In this document: one piece after another, positions 1 to 11,924 of the stretch
Layout: each line of letters begins with the position of its first letter
Position numbering within the stretch: position 1 is the stretch's first letter
NCBI RefSeq assembly: GCF_004193775.1
Contig: NC_041010.1
Location: 42,211,562 to 42,275,561 of the forward strand
Direction of reading: 5' to 3'
Length of the DNA stretch: 64,000 bases
DNA from: Glycine soja
Lineage: Eukaryota > Streptophyta > Magnoliopsida > Fabales > Fabaceae
Translations under genes and position numbers: made by a program
The notes under the pieces: model-generated
Databases searched by the model: none
Seen by the model: the letters and a program-made list of their open reading frames with translations, nothing else
Told to the model about the DNA's origin: nothing

Positions 1-2
1 TC

Positions 3-3000
3 AACACGGCGTTTATTCGGTCCAACATTTTGATGCTGAATTCTGAGAACTTGGACATTCTTTGGGATTCGAAGGAGCGGTATCCGAAGGGCTTCCGGGC
101 TGAGGTGAGTATGTGTTATAGTATTGTATGGCTTGTGAAAAGTTAAGACTTTGATTGCTTGTTATGTTGGTTGTGGTTTTTCTGCGGTAAGGTTATTGGT
201 TGTTAATCTGATCATGAAAAGCCTTGAAATTTAGGTTTTGTTTGGGGAGGTTGAAAGCATAAGTCCTCCAAGGGCTCAAACAAGTATTTTAGATGGTGAG
301 GTGAAAGGTGGATTGCCTATTGAGGCATTTTCGAGGGTTCAAGAACTTTTTAGTGGTGTAGAATGGGTTGAAAGTGGGGATGCTGCTGCTGCCTGGCTGC
401 TCAAACAGCTTACAGTCTTAAATGATGCCAAAGAGCTTTCAAGGTTTCAAGGTAGAGGAAGTTGGTATTCATCACCTGCTGACTCTGACTCTGAAAATAA
501 TGAATCAAGCACAGCTGATAGTTCAGATGAGGCCTTTGATGTTATTCCCAAGTCTTATGCTGATCCTTCAAAATTATTGATATCTGACAACCCTGATTTG
601 GTCCATTTAGCTTTTGAGAACAATGGTGGAGATTATGTAAATCTCACTTCAAGAACACCTGATCAGTCATTGACTGATAATGTTTCATTACCTCATCATG
701 CTCCCAGAAAGGAATATTCTCCTTGTTCCTCTCCACCATCACCTTCACCAGTTCCCGCTACTCAACCTTTTCCAACACCGGCACCACCACTTCCCACATC
801 AATGCCTATACAGCCAGATTTAGCTCCTCCCTTGCCTCCGCATCAGATAGATCAGAATGTGAACAGTGCTTCTACATTGCCTTCACCTCCTCCTCCTATA
901 GTTTCCAATGCTCCTAGTCAACCTCCACCGCCTCCTCCTCCTCCTCCACTTCCTCCACGATCTGTACAAACTGGTTCAGCTCCACCTCCTCCAGGACCTG
1001 TACGGACAGGCTCGGTACCACCGCCTCCACCTCCTCCAGGATCTGTACAAACTGGTTCAGCTCCACCACCTCCACCTCCTCCAGGTCCAGTACGAACAGG
1101 CTCGGTACCACCGCCTCCACCTCCTCCAGGATCTGTAAAAACTGGTTCAGCTCCACCACCTCCACCTCCTCCAAGTCCAGTACGAACAGGTTCAGCCCCA
1201 CCGCCACCTCCACCTCCTCCATGTCCTGTACGAGCAGGTTCAGCCCCACCTCCTCCTCCTCCTCCTCCTCCTCCAGGTCCTGTACGAACAGGTTCAGCCC
1301 TACCTCCTCCTCCTCCTCCTCCTCCAGGTCCTGTACGAACAGGTTCAGCCCCACCTCCTCCTCCTCCTCCTCCTCTAGGTCCTGTACGAACAGGTCCAGC
1401 CCCACCTCCTCCTCCTCCTCCTCCTCCAGGTCCTGTACGAACAGGTTCAGCTCCACCACCTCCTCCCCCTCCAAGTGTACGAACAGGTTCAGCTCCACCA
1501 CCACCACCACCGGCACCAAAACCTCCAGGTGTTCTTCCTCCTCCACCTGGCCGTGGTGCATCACCGATGCCACCTCCACCACCTGCAGCTAGGGCCCCTG
1601 GTGTGGCACCACCACCAGGCAAAGCTTCAACAGCAAATGTTGGAAGAGGTCGTGGTACTGGTGGTACTGTTAATGCTCCTAAGAAAACTTTGCTAAAACC
1701 CCTACACTGGGTGAAAGTTGCTCGAGCAGCCAAGGGAAGTCTATGGGCTGATTCACAGAAACAGGATAGTGGAACAAGGTACCAATTATTGAATTTTCAT
1801 ATGGATATCTGCATGATTTTCCTAATAGCTTTTTTATAATCACTGGAAATTGCCATTTTTTTTGGGATCACAATATGTATTGTAGTTGTGCGTACTTTTG
1901 CTTAACTCCCCTTCTTTTAATAGGAGTTGAGGAGGGTGGGATGCAATGCCTTTGCCTATTTAACATTTCTGATTTTAAATAATGAATTGTTTGTTAGGGC
2001 TCCTGAGATAGATATTTCAGAACTTGAGAGCCTGTTTTCAGCAGCATCTACTTCTGATGGGAGCAGCACTAAAGGTGGAGGTCGGCGTGGTCCTAATATT
2101 AACAAACCTGAGAAAGTACAATTGGTAAGCTACTCCTTGTTGGCATAAATTATTTTATCAACTGTTGCTGCAGAGTTTATATGCACGATTAGAATTATCC
2201 TATAATGGGAATTGGGAATTACTCTGGTATTAAAATGGTTATCCAAAGAGGCAATAAGCATCAAAACTGTTATCTCTGGTAGATTTTTTCTACTCTTGCT
2301 AATTGCGTGTTAAATAAAAAACTTCGTACCCCATTGCCCAGAGGCTCTTCGCTATGCGAAGGTATGGGGGAGGGATGTTGTACGCAGCCTTACCCTTGCA
2401 TATGCAAAGAGGCTGTTTCCGGATTCGAACCCATGACCAACAAGTCACCAAGGCACAACTTTACCGCTGCATCAGGGCTCGCCTTCTTAATTGCGTGTTA
2501 AATAAGAAAGAAAAAAAAAACCAGAAAATTTTATGGCTAAAAAAGTTTATATCATATTGAATTGATGTACAGTTATCTGTTGAAACAAATATTCAATATT
2601 GCCCTTTGCCCTTTGCAGATCGCATGTGTGTTAGGATATGATATGAGCTGATAAACCTACTTGTATGCAGATACTGGAGCATTTTCCTTTTAATTTTGTC
2701 TGATTTATTGTATTTAATTAGAAAAAGAAATGTATAACTAATAAACCCAAATTCCTTTTTTCCTTTACTGTCAGGTTGATTTGCGTAGAGCATATAATTG
2801 TGAAATAATGCTCTCTAAAATCAAAATTCCTTTGCCAGATATGCTTGTAAGTTTCCCTATCCTTGTGCAAAGTTTACTTGGGTCTTGTTTACTCAATAAA
2901 TTACCTCTTTTATATAAGTTTCTGGTGTTCTTTGCCGCATCATATTTCAAATCTGGAGTTGTCCTAAATTTTTTTAGCACAAACACTCACTTATTGTATT

Positions 3001-6000
3001 TAGAACAGATACCAACACGATCAATTTATCCATGTGAATGCTAAATCATATTGACCATATTGGAGAGTTAAGGCTCAACTCAATTGTATAAAAAGATACC
3101 TCATGGGATTGGATTTGACAACAGGATTCCTTGTGCTTCATTTCTGTTTTTCTCTGTTCATTCATTAAATTCTTCTTTTATCACAAAAAAGGACAAAATA
3201 AAAACCTAATGGAGGAATATGCATTATGTATCTATTTTTCGTAATTAGTGTGAATGCATCCAAGTATTCTAGTTTGGCTCTGTAGCAGGACATTTTGGAG
3301 TGATAAAGGACATTTATTGAAATTTTGTTGAAGGCTACTTGGAGTGGGAACTTTGATCCATTTGTTGAATTGTCATTACTTTATATTGAATCCTCAAGCA
3401 AAAATGGAATGTTAACAAGTACCGTGGCAGATTGGTTTTACTCCTTTTTTAGTTGAAAGCAAAGTCCAAGCATAGGTACTGAAATATAGCCACAAATGTC
3501 ATTAATTGATGCTTCTAATTTTCTTCGAGTAAGTTGTTTATTCTTGTTTTGGTTTGCTTTAGTAACTGTCAATATGATTTTACATACTTTTCTTGTTTAT
3601 TTCCCTATACAAATTCTTTTGTATGAAAAAACTTTGTATAGGGTTTGTCATTTATTTGGAAGTCTATTTTTCTAGCTTCACTTTTACAAACCCATGCATT
3701 TGAGTTAATGTGAGTTCAGATTAGCTTATTTTGAGGTCAAATTTTTTTCTCTTTGGGAAACTTCCTGAAAGAGTTTTTGAGAAAAAAAGAAAGCTTTCCT
3801 AAACATTTTAAGAAAAAACTTGGGTAGTGAGAACATTTTAGTTTTATCTAAATATTAATTCACTGACACTTCCATTTGTGATGAAGGTTGATTTTAGATG
3901 GGCATTTTTTACCATGTTTGCTCTTTTTCTTAACTGTTGTCATTTTTGTGAGTTTTGTTTTTGATTTCAGAAAGCAGTCCTGGCATTGGATTCTGCAATT
4001 CTGGATATTGATCAGGTTGAGAATCTCATCAAGTTCTGTCCTACAAAGGAAGAGATGGAGATGTTAAAGGTTCTCCTCTGCCCTCCTTCCAGTGCAGGAA
4101 CCTATAAAAAATTGTGTTAACTGTAATATGTGACTTCATTTAATATCATAGTATTTTGGTATTTTGTGTGAATAGTATCTTGGTTGCAATGTTTTAACCA
4201 TATTCCTTTTTACTTGGTTCCAGCTTCAAAATCTTGAATCATATAATTGTATATTTGTTTGTGTATACATGGAGGTTGCCATCTTAGCTTCGTTCAATCG
4301 CAAATTTTAAAAAATACATGAAGCATATTTTCCTATGGCGTTGATGTTAATTTATTTTGTTAGGATTTCAAATATGATAATTTCTTTATTATATGATCTA
4401 AAGGATGGCTAAAATCTTTTTGTTTTCAGAATTATACAGGAAACAAGGAAATGCTTGGAAAGTGTGAACAGGTTTTTTCCCTGATACTCTTTAGTCAATG
4501 AGTTGTTAATTATTTGTGTTGATTTTAACATTTTTTTATCTCATCAGTTTTTTATGGAGCTGATGAAGGTTCCACGTGTGGAATCCAAATTAAGGGTTTT
4601 TGCTTTTAAAATCACCTTTTCTTCTCAGGTATGTAGTCTAGGTTATGAACTTATGATTATCTCTGTATGGTTTTGCTATAATATTTCATGCATAAAGATT
4701 TGTTTTTCATGCTTCTTCAGGTGAATGATTTGAAGTTAAATTTGAACACAATCAACAATGCAGCCAGAGAGGTACTGTTTAATTGCTCTTGGTTGACAAA
4801 CATGGAGGTATTATTGGGCTGCTTCTTTATTACTCATGCTTACAGGTGAAAGAATCTGGAAAATTGCGTCAAATAATGCAGACCATTCTTACTCTGGGCA
4901 ATGCCTTGAATCAAGGAACAACACGAGGTATCTTTTTGTTAACTCTCATTATTTGAGATGGATTTGTAGTTTCCATTTCACCTCACCATCATTGGCAAAA
5001 TGGGAAAGTTTCTGCAATGCTGTTTAGGTTGAATCCTTTTATGTTGCTCATTGCAGGATCAGCTGTTGGATTCAAATTGGATAGCCTTCTTAAATTATCT
5101 GATACCCGTGCAAGAAATAACAAAATGACTTTAATGCATTATTTGTGTAAGGTAGATATGTCAAAATCTTCAAATTATATTTAGCATTTAACTATTGTAT
5201 CTTTTACGTAGTTGTGGTCTTTTATACCCAGTGTAAATATACTCAGATAAAAACTATGTGAAAGAAAAGAATTGTACTGTTTCTAGGCATTATTCAAGGC
5301 TTATGGAAGAAATCTAAATCTCTTGTTTTCCTTTACATGGCTACATCTATCTCTCACTTAAGACCCAACTATTTGTATAGGATTGTAGTTTGTGCAAGGT
5401 ATTATCCCAACCTCTTTTGGTCCCACAGGGAAAAAAATAATTCTACCAATTGGGAAGGGTCATGAGCCACACTAACTTTGCTATCAATTGAGTTCTTTGC
5501 CTGATAGTCAATTGTAGCAGTGTGCTTGGGAGACTAATAATTTATTAGCTCTATTAAGATTTTCTTTGGGCCTATAATTTCCTTATATTAACTATACAAT
5601 ATTCAAGTTCTAACATCATTTGTTTGTCATTGATTCTGCTTTTGATATGATACTCTTTTAGCTTCTTGCTGAGAAAATGCCAGAATTGCTAGATTTTGAT
5701 AAGGATCTTGTCCATTTGGAAGCAGCTTCTAGGGTATTCTCTGTCACTAATGTTTTCATTGTTGATATTGATGTATTACAGATGATTTTATGTAAGATTA
5801 CTTTGCTTATGATTGGTATTCTCTGTCCAATATCTAGATTCAACTAAAAGCATTGGCTGAAGAAATGCAAGCTGTGAGTAAAGGTTTAGAGAAAGTTGAG
5901 CAAGAACTCGCTGCTTCTGAAAATGATGGTGCTATATCTACAGGATTTCGTAAGGTGAGAAGTAAAAAATATTGGCTTTTGCCCATATGTGATATACTGC

Positions 6001-7629
6001 TCTTATCTAAGATACTTCTCTACTAGAGGGCATGAATGTTTGTCCTATTCAACACAATATTAGCAGCTTTAAAACATGCTTTTATTATATTTCTTTTATC
6101 TTTTCCTCAGCATCCCCATTTTCGGTACCTCAACACAAAAATATACAAAAAAGAAACAGAAGCCTCAGCAACAATTCTAGCTTGACTCTAATTCATTCTA
6201 TGTAAAAAACTAGATGTTTCAACTAGATGGTTCCTTTGGCTATTTTGCTACATGATAACATCTACATGAAAACTAGTGCTGTGATCTTCAATAGATTGTA
6301 ATATGGTTAGCAACTGCTAGCTATCATGTATCTAGGTAATTTTATGTCTTGTGACATGGCCCCATGGTGAAAACCTTTATTTGATTAATAAATCATTTGA
6401 CTGTATACACTTGTGATTTTCTCGGCATAGTTATTAGAATCTTACTAGATTTGAATCCTATGATTTGATAGGATTTGGCTACCTATCAATTTGTATCATA
6501 AGATGAATCTCAAGCTCAAATGACTTCGAATCTTATGATACAAGAAAAAATCAATGTAATTTTGTATCCTTAATACGTATCAGACAATTCAACAATTTGT
6601 TATTTTTTTCATTTTTTTAACTTTAATTTTGTCAATTCTCCTGAAAGAAATTGGAAAGTCATATAAACTTAAATTGTTAAATGAACAGGAATTGAAAGAG
6701 CAATTTTGAAGTTATCCTATTTGATTATTCCACTACTTTATTTGTGACTCATCCATTCAATGCATGCATTCTATTTGGCTATTTCATTGCTTAATTTCCA
6801 TTCTATTTGGCCTTATGATTCATGATTCAAAATTTAGCTTAGCATTCATGTTTTGGAAACCTTGTTTCACAGTTATGTTTCTCATGTTCAGGTGTTGAAG
6901 AATTTTCTTGATATTGCTGAAGCTGATGTGAGGTCTCTTATATCATTGTATTCTGAAGTGGTGAGTCCTGTTAAAGTTATATTTCATCTCTTCCTCCTTT
7001 TTCCTTGGTGTTGCTATTGACTTGTATTTTGCCTGCTCAGAGGAGAATTTGATGCACCGTCCCAGATAATAGTCATTAGTTTGGACTATGTTGATAACCA
7101 AGTCTGCCAACTACTTATTTTTTGGTTTTGGTCTTGATTCTTTCTTTTCCAGGGAAGAAGTGCAGACTCTTTGTCCCAGTACTTTGGAGAGGATCCAGCT
7201 AGATGCCCTTTTGAACAAGGTCTGATAGTCTCTACAATCTAGACACATGCACAACACCTGAGTTTTTTTAACATTGTTTTTGGTAGCAATGATTAATTAT
7301 ATAGAAGGGCCCTTGTTTTGCGTTGGGTTTTATGAAATTCAAAATCTTGCATTGCTTAAGCAGTGTGAATATGCCTGGAGGAAGAGAATAGCCACTTGAC
7401 TGCAACAGTAAAGCTGAGTTTTGGTTTCTTTTATGAAGATTATGTTGACTGCTAAAGTTGTGGTCTTGTTGCAGTGACACAAATCCTTGTTGTCTTTGTC
7501 AAGATGTTCAACAAGTCAAGGGAGGAAAATGAAAGGCAGGCGGATGCTGAAAAAAAGAAATTAGAGAAAGAAGCCTTGAAGGAAAGGACAGCAAATAACT
7601 TGCATTCCAAAAAAGATGGTGTTCGATAG
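3..7629 (+). CDS. Class II formin-like protein (5' truncated by window edge)
   Basis: Formins nucleate and elongate actin filaments; plant class II members start with a PTEN-like domain. Exons as read: 3-104, 235-1778, 1998-2124, 2775-2846, 3971-4069, 4430-4471, 4548-4628, 4721-4771, 4846-4927, 5057-5151, 5662-5733, 5838-5954, 6892-6960, 7153-7219 and 7475-7629 (stop TAG). Together they encode 924 residues in unbroken phase. The first exon is the end of the PTEN-like C2 region (SNILMLNSENLDILWDSKE). Exon 2 holds an acidic linker and then FH1, about residues 195-505, rich in PPPPPPP runs separated by VRTGSA-like spacers. FH2 follows from about residue 515: KPLHWVKV, GNALNQGTTRG and the lysine- and glutamate-rich tail are visible. 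The tail ends in a charged segment typical of the family. Closest in style to Arabidopsis FH14/FH18/FH20, but the exact orthologue is not resolved. Confidence 0.93.
962..1500 (+). repeat. FH1 proline/VRTG tandem repeat array
   Basis: About 12 imperfect coding repeats, each a run of 4 to 10 prolines followed by a spacer of the type V-[RQK]-[TA]-G-S-[AV]. Unit length varies mainly through the CCT/CCA proline count, as expected from replication slippage. The units lie in the FH1 segment, which in formins binds profilin-actin. The repeats also create long reading frames in other frames and on the opposite strand (glycine- or glutamate/valine-rich), which are artefacts of composition. Confidence 0.9.
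2300..2505 (-). mobile_element. Au-type SINE with 18-bp target site duplication
   Basis: A tRNA-derived SINE sits in the formin intron between 2124 and 2775, oriented on the minus strand. The body is 2318-2487. Read on the minus strand it begins GGCGAGCCCTGATGCAGCGG, carries a Pol III B-box-like GGGTTCGAATCC, and ends in the TTCGCATAGCGAAG / CAATGGGGTACGA region characteristic of Au SINEs of angiosperms. It is flanked by identical 18-bp direct repeats, taattgcgtgttaaataa, at 2300-2317 and 2488-2505. The perfect duplication shows a true retroposition event. Confidence 0.93.
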
Positions 7630-9145
7630 GATGCCTATACAAGCAAGCCGCATGGTTACTTTTAGTTCAAACAAACTGCGCTATACATTTTGGACTATCT
7701 CAAATGCATATTTGCATGCACCTTTGGGATTTATTCCTTCTGAAGATGATGCTGGCCGTTGGACGCAAGTGGTTTAGTCAGTTCCTTATAGTTGGATCAA
7801 CGTGCCTCTCCCATTGTGCTGCACTGCTGCTAAAGGAGAAATACACCGCGACACGCTGGTGGTCTTTTGTAATTATACCACAAGGCAACTAATATAGAAA
7901 CTTCACGCTTTTTTCCTCTTTAAAATATAGAGGCCATCATATATTATTTTAAGTTCAAATTTTCTTGTGCTTTAGAACATTGCACTTCTCAAAGCTGCAG
8001 ATAATTCTTTGTAATTCAAAAACACTTTGGATATATGATAACGAGTTCTTCCTGTGTATGATATAAAACCATAATTTGCAATCATTATTATAGCTGTGTA
8101 AAGGTGTCAAACAGCTGTGTGTTTACAGAACCTAACCAATATCAGGATCTCTAGCTCTTGCAATTTCTTTTTTTCGCAGATCAATATCCCTCAATTTAAT
8201 TTAATGGGCTTTTTAATTGAGTGTGACTTATTAAATATGAGAATTTTACTTAAATGTTGAGGATTTAAAACTGATTCTTGAAACTTCTTAAAAGTTTTAT
8301 GAAAAATTCTTGTTAGTCTTCGTTTAAAACATAATCATTATAACATCAATGCAAAAGGTATCATAGTATGTCACTCAAATTTTTTATTTATATCTTTAAT
8401 TTTTTTTTTAAATGTCTTTTTTTCCTTCTTCCCCTCATCTCTTCTTTCCCCGTTCTTCCTCCCTTTTATCCATCTGATTCAACCTTTTTCCCACTCTCAA
8501 ACAAATCTTCATCTCCCTCTCCCACATTTAGCGAGAAACAACAACACAGACACAACACATGAGAGATAGCAAGCAGCGCAACACAATGTGCAGCAGCACC
8601 ACCACCCCCCTTGCATTGTTCCTTCTCAATGCACCACTCCTTTTCGCTTCCACACCAACCATCAGCAACAGAAGAATCATCCACCAACCCTTTCTCCCCC
8701 AAATTAATCAAAATATAAGACAAAATTACCCGAACAAAGTATTTTACAGTACATTCCTCACTCAAATTAAAATTCCCCATCCAAACAGTGTAGATTAAAT
8801 TAAAGACCTGATTTTAAACAAACTACATATCATAGTTGTACAGAGTGACATTTATGCACAAACCTAAGTAGGTGACTTGACTGACATAACGTTGGTTAAC
8901 CTCCAAGAAGGAAAAACGTAATGCTTCCATGTGAAGATAAAGAAACTAAGACCACAATATATCTAAGACAATTAACCACATTTCTCGTCTGTTTCACATC
9001 TACAATGTCTTCAATAAAAGGATGAATCTCAACCGGAATTTGGGCAAAACTCTCATGGGCTGATTTCTAAGATGAAGGGTGAGCTAACATGCTATCATGG
9101 TCAGAATGTTATGCATCAGCATGCTCCGGACATAAAGGATCACAT
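7630..9145. other. Formin 3' UTR and intergenic spacer
   Basis: The first few hundred bases after the formin stop are presumably its 3' UTR; no polyadenylation site can be fixed. 8400-8560 is strongly pyrimidine-rich on the plus strand. Short open frames at 8466-8798 on both strands have no recognisable motif and look like composition artefacts. No gene is supported here. Confidence 0.5.
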
Positions 9146-11549
9146 TCAATTGATTTGTCTCTCGCGGAAGCCCAGAGCCTTTGGAGCATCAAAGTAATTT
9201 TCAGGAGACGGACACATTAAAATTGCATCAGGAAATGCTAGTTCACGCAATTTGGCCTTCAAAGTAATTTTTCCAGCATAATCAAGTTCCTGAAATTGAT
9301 TGTGCAAAGCATCCACTTCACGTTGCAACGCTAACTCGAGCCCCTCATTGTTCATTTCTTGGTCACTGAAGTTTAATGTCCTCCAATGAACATGAATTGC
9401 TTGCAAGGGAATTGGGTGCCACGTCCTACTATACTTAGCAAGTTCACACGCACAAGGTAGACCATGTGTAGTTCTAATTGTGCATCCACATAAAGAACCA
9501 TCAATATCAATACCAACGGTCTTAACTCGGTCATAATGGTCAGCTATATAACTCAATGCATTCCTTGATACAAATCCCCGCAGCTTGCTATAGAATGGAT
9601 CATTGTATTCCACAATGTTTATACTTTTCTCAAACGACACCTTAATCTGTGTGTGTTGCAATTTAATCATGTTGTTCACAGCATCCCAACAACTACACAT
9701 ATCCCCCCCACTATCTTGAAGCAAGTTCTCCAGCCTCCAATGTGCTGTTTCAAACCTGTGAAGTAAAACATAATAGTTATCATTATAACTACTAGGGGCT
9801 CTCTAATTTTTTCAAAAAAAAAATAGAAGTAAAATACAGTTAATAAAAAATTACAAAATAAAAAAAAACTAATAATATAAAAGTAGTGAAAAGTTAATGT
9901 AAGTTAGAAGAAAAATTTGAAATTTAAGTGGTTCAAGGGTAAAATTGTATAATGAAATGTGTGCACCAAATGGGGTAATTCTCATTATTAATATTTATTA
10001 TAGGTTATTAATAGTTATAGATATTTATAATAATAATAATAATAATAAACGTAATAAATAGAATAATAATAATTAACATAATAAGCAGCATAATAGCACA
10101 TAATAATAATAATTAACATAATTATAATATATTGTGATCAATTATTATTATTTATTAATTATTAATATATAAATTTAAGCATACCTGTCGATTGTAGTGT
10201 TACCCAAATGCATCACTCGATCTACCCATGCCATAACAAATTTTTCCTTGTGAGGAATCAGCCATGTATTTTTCACATAATCGCCAAAAGTAGGAAAATC
10301 TGAGCAAACCTTTTCAAGTAATGTCAACCGTTGCATATACTCACCCTCGTTGGGAGAATTCATCACACTATCCCATGCATCCATCACCAAGTCATATTTC
10401 TCCTTCGGATGAACTATCAACTTGCATTTAGCCTTCACATTCTTGCTTATATGAAAACGACATAACAAATTAGAAGAGCTAGGAAAGACCACCTGCACTG
10501 CATCCATCAGAGCAATGTCTCTAACAGTTATAATTACTGGAGGCATCTCGTTGTCTTTGACAATCAGTTCTCTTAGCTTCTGTAGTGCCCAAGTGAAGTT
10601 ATCAACTTCATCCGACTCCATATAAGCAAATGCAACAGAGAATGTTAACTCTGTGGATGTAACACCAACAATCTCAAGCAGTGGCAATTGATACCTGTTG
10701 ACTTTATAAGTATTGTCAAGGAACAAGACAGTGTGGAAAGAACCTAAAAGTTTGATGGCATCTGGATGTGCCCAAAATATATCTCTGATAGCATCAGAAT
10801 CGTCCACCTTTCTACTCCAACACACATATTGATCATGTTCCAATAACTTTAGTAGGTGTTGCATTTCTGTCCTAGGACCTTTCTGAGAAGATCGATATGC
10901 TTGTCGAGCATTGTAAATATGCCTGATAGTAGTGTCATTATTGTGATCCTTCAATGTTAGTAGTATGTTTCTCGGCTCCACCATTTTCTTTGTCATATCA
11001 ATGACCAATGACTTCTCTTCAGCAGTTAGTCGACCAGCATATGAATGACCCACCACTAATGTTTCCCCTAAGTCGTGGTTGTGATAACCACACATTACCT
11101 TAACAATCCACCCTTCATCCTTGTTCAAAGCTTTTCCCTTTAGCTTGAAGGGGCACTCACATTTTTTGGAACTAGTCACCTTAGATAATGTATTCTTGTA
11201 TGGTCTATATTTTCCACTCCTTTCACAACCCAGAATTACATATGTCTTCCCTCTAATATTCTTTTTATTACTTCCTGTATGTGTTTCTGACCTCAAAATA
11301 GTAAGGACAAATCCATTCTCTTTTGCAACTTCTCGAGCCCAATTCAGCACAGCATCTCGGGAAGGGAAAAGCTGAAATATAGATAAAAGATAAGAATTTT
11401 ATGGTCACATGTCAATAACATAACAAGATTAATTTACCGTTCAATTACCTCTGTAGTCTTGAATGCGTCACTACAATCAGCAATATTTATCGCTCCATCA
11501 GTTGGCGTACTTGCCTCCTCAGGCGTCTGACTAACATGGTCTTCTATGT
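9146..11549 (-). CDS. FAR1-related (MULE transposase-derived) protein module
   Basis: FAR1/FHY3-family proteins are domesticated Mutator-like transposases acting as nuclear transcription regulators. Exons on the minus strand: 11549-11449, 11371-10185 and 9755-9146 (stop), joined by GT-AG introns of 77 and 429 bases. The second exon opens with the FAR1 N-terminal zinc-finger region (CECPFKLKGKA, GYHNHDLG). The MULE core follows (FLDNTYKVNRYQLPLLEIVG, CRFHISKNVKAKC). The last exon has a SWIM-like element, CGC followed by THGLPCACELA, with Cys where SWIM usually has His. The usual T-D-R-D motif of the MULE core reads TVRD, so one expected catalytic Asp is missing. No start ATG lies in the first exon; an in-frame ATG at 12017 lies in the upstream GH31-derived exon and would give 646 residues. 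It could be an independent gene using that exon or the tail of a fusion. Confidence 0.75.
9756..10184 (-). other. AT-rich repeat-filled intron of the FAR1-like module
   Basis: Minus-strand GT-AG intron (CAG|GTATGC ... TTCACAG|G). About 230 bases (9791-10024) are a diverged inverted copy of the sequence at 30424-30647. Next to it, 10027-10049 is a (TAA)n microsatellite. The intron keeps the coding phase (Arg codon split AG|G). Confidence 0.7.
9791..10024 (-). repeat. Dispersed AT-rich repeat, copy 1
   Basis: Read on the minus strand this matches 30424-30647 over most of its length. Shared words include ATTAATAATGAGAATTA, CCCATTTGGTG and TTACATTAACTTTT, in the same order. Probably a transposon-derived family, but no terminal repeats or target duplication could be fixed. 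Confidence 0.7.
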
Positions 11550-11615
11550 CTAGTCACAACAAAAAATGAAAATAAAAATTGTAACCTCTTTAAAAAATTA
11601 TAATAAAACAAAACT

Positions 11616-11851
11616 TGAAATCATATATTCTGTGGGTCAAATATAGGTACTACATTCTTCTATAGATATGGACTACTCTCCATAAGTGATGACAGAATTC
11701 AATTTTTCCAAAGAAAACAATTGCATAAAATCTTCTAATGTTGAATCCCTAAAAAATGAAGAGGCAAAATTGCAATGGAGCTACTTCCATTGTAATTGAA
11801 TTGTTTTGGTTTGAAAATTACCAATTGATCTTAATAGAAATATCAACACAA
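11616..11851 (-). repeat. Ectopic copy of GH31 exon 4 / intron 4 junction
   Basis: This segment is a diverged copy, in the same orientation, of 21219-21445, which spans the end of exon 4 and the start of intron 4 of the neighbouring alpha-glucosidase gene. Conserved words include ggactactctccataagtga and atggagctac, and the splice donor CAATTG|GTAA is retained. It lies inside the intron that would join GH31 exon 18 to the FAR1-like exons. A remnant of a former tandem gene copy or a local duplication is the likely origin. Confidence 0.8.
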
Positions 11852-11924
11852 GCTACTTGTACATTTCCAATTACTTGAAAAACAAATTAAACAAATTGCT
11901 AATGACGATGAACGTATGCATGTG

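Noticed and set aside
914..1733. Long minus-strand frames rich in Gly or Glu/Val, and plus-strand Ser/Leu frames over the formin FH1
   Set aside because: Pure shadows of the CCT/CCA proline repeats; splice structure and FH2 continuity support only the proline frame.
8466..8798. Overlapping open frames of 79-104 codons on both strands
   Set aside because: Low-complexity pyrimidine-rich DNA, no recognisable motif, and no link to the formin or FAR1-like genes.
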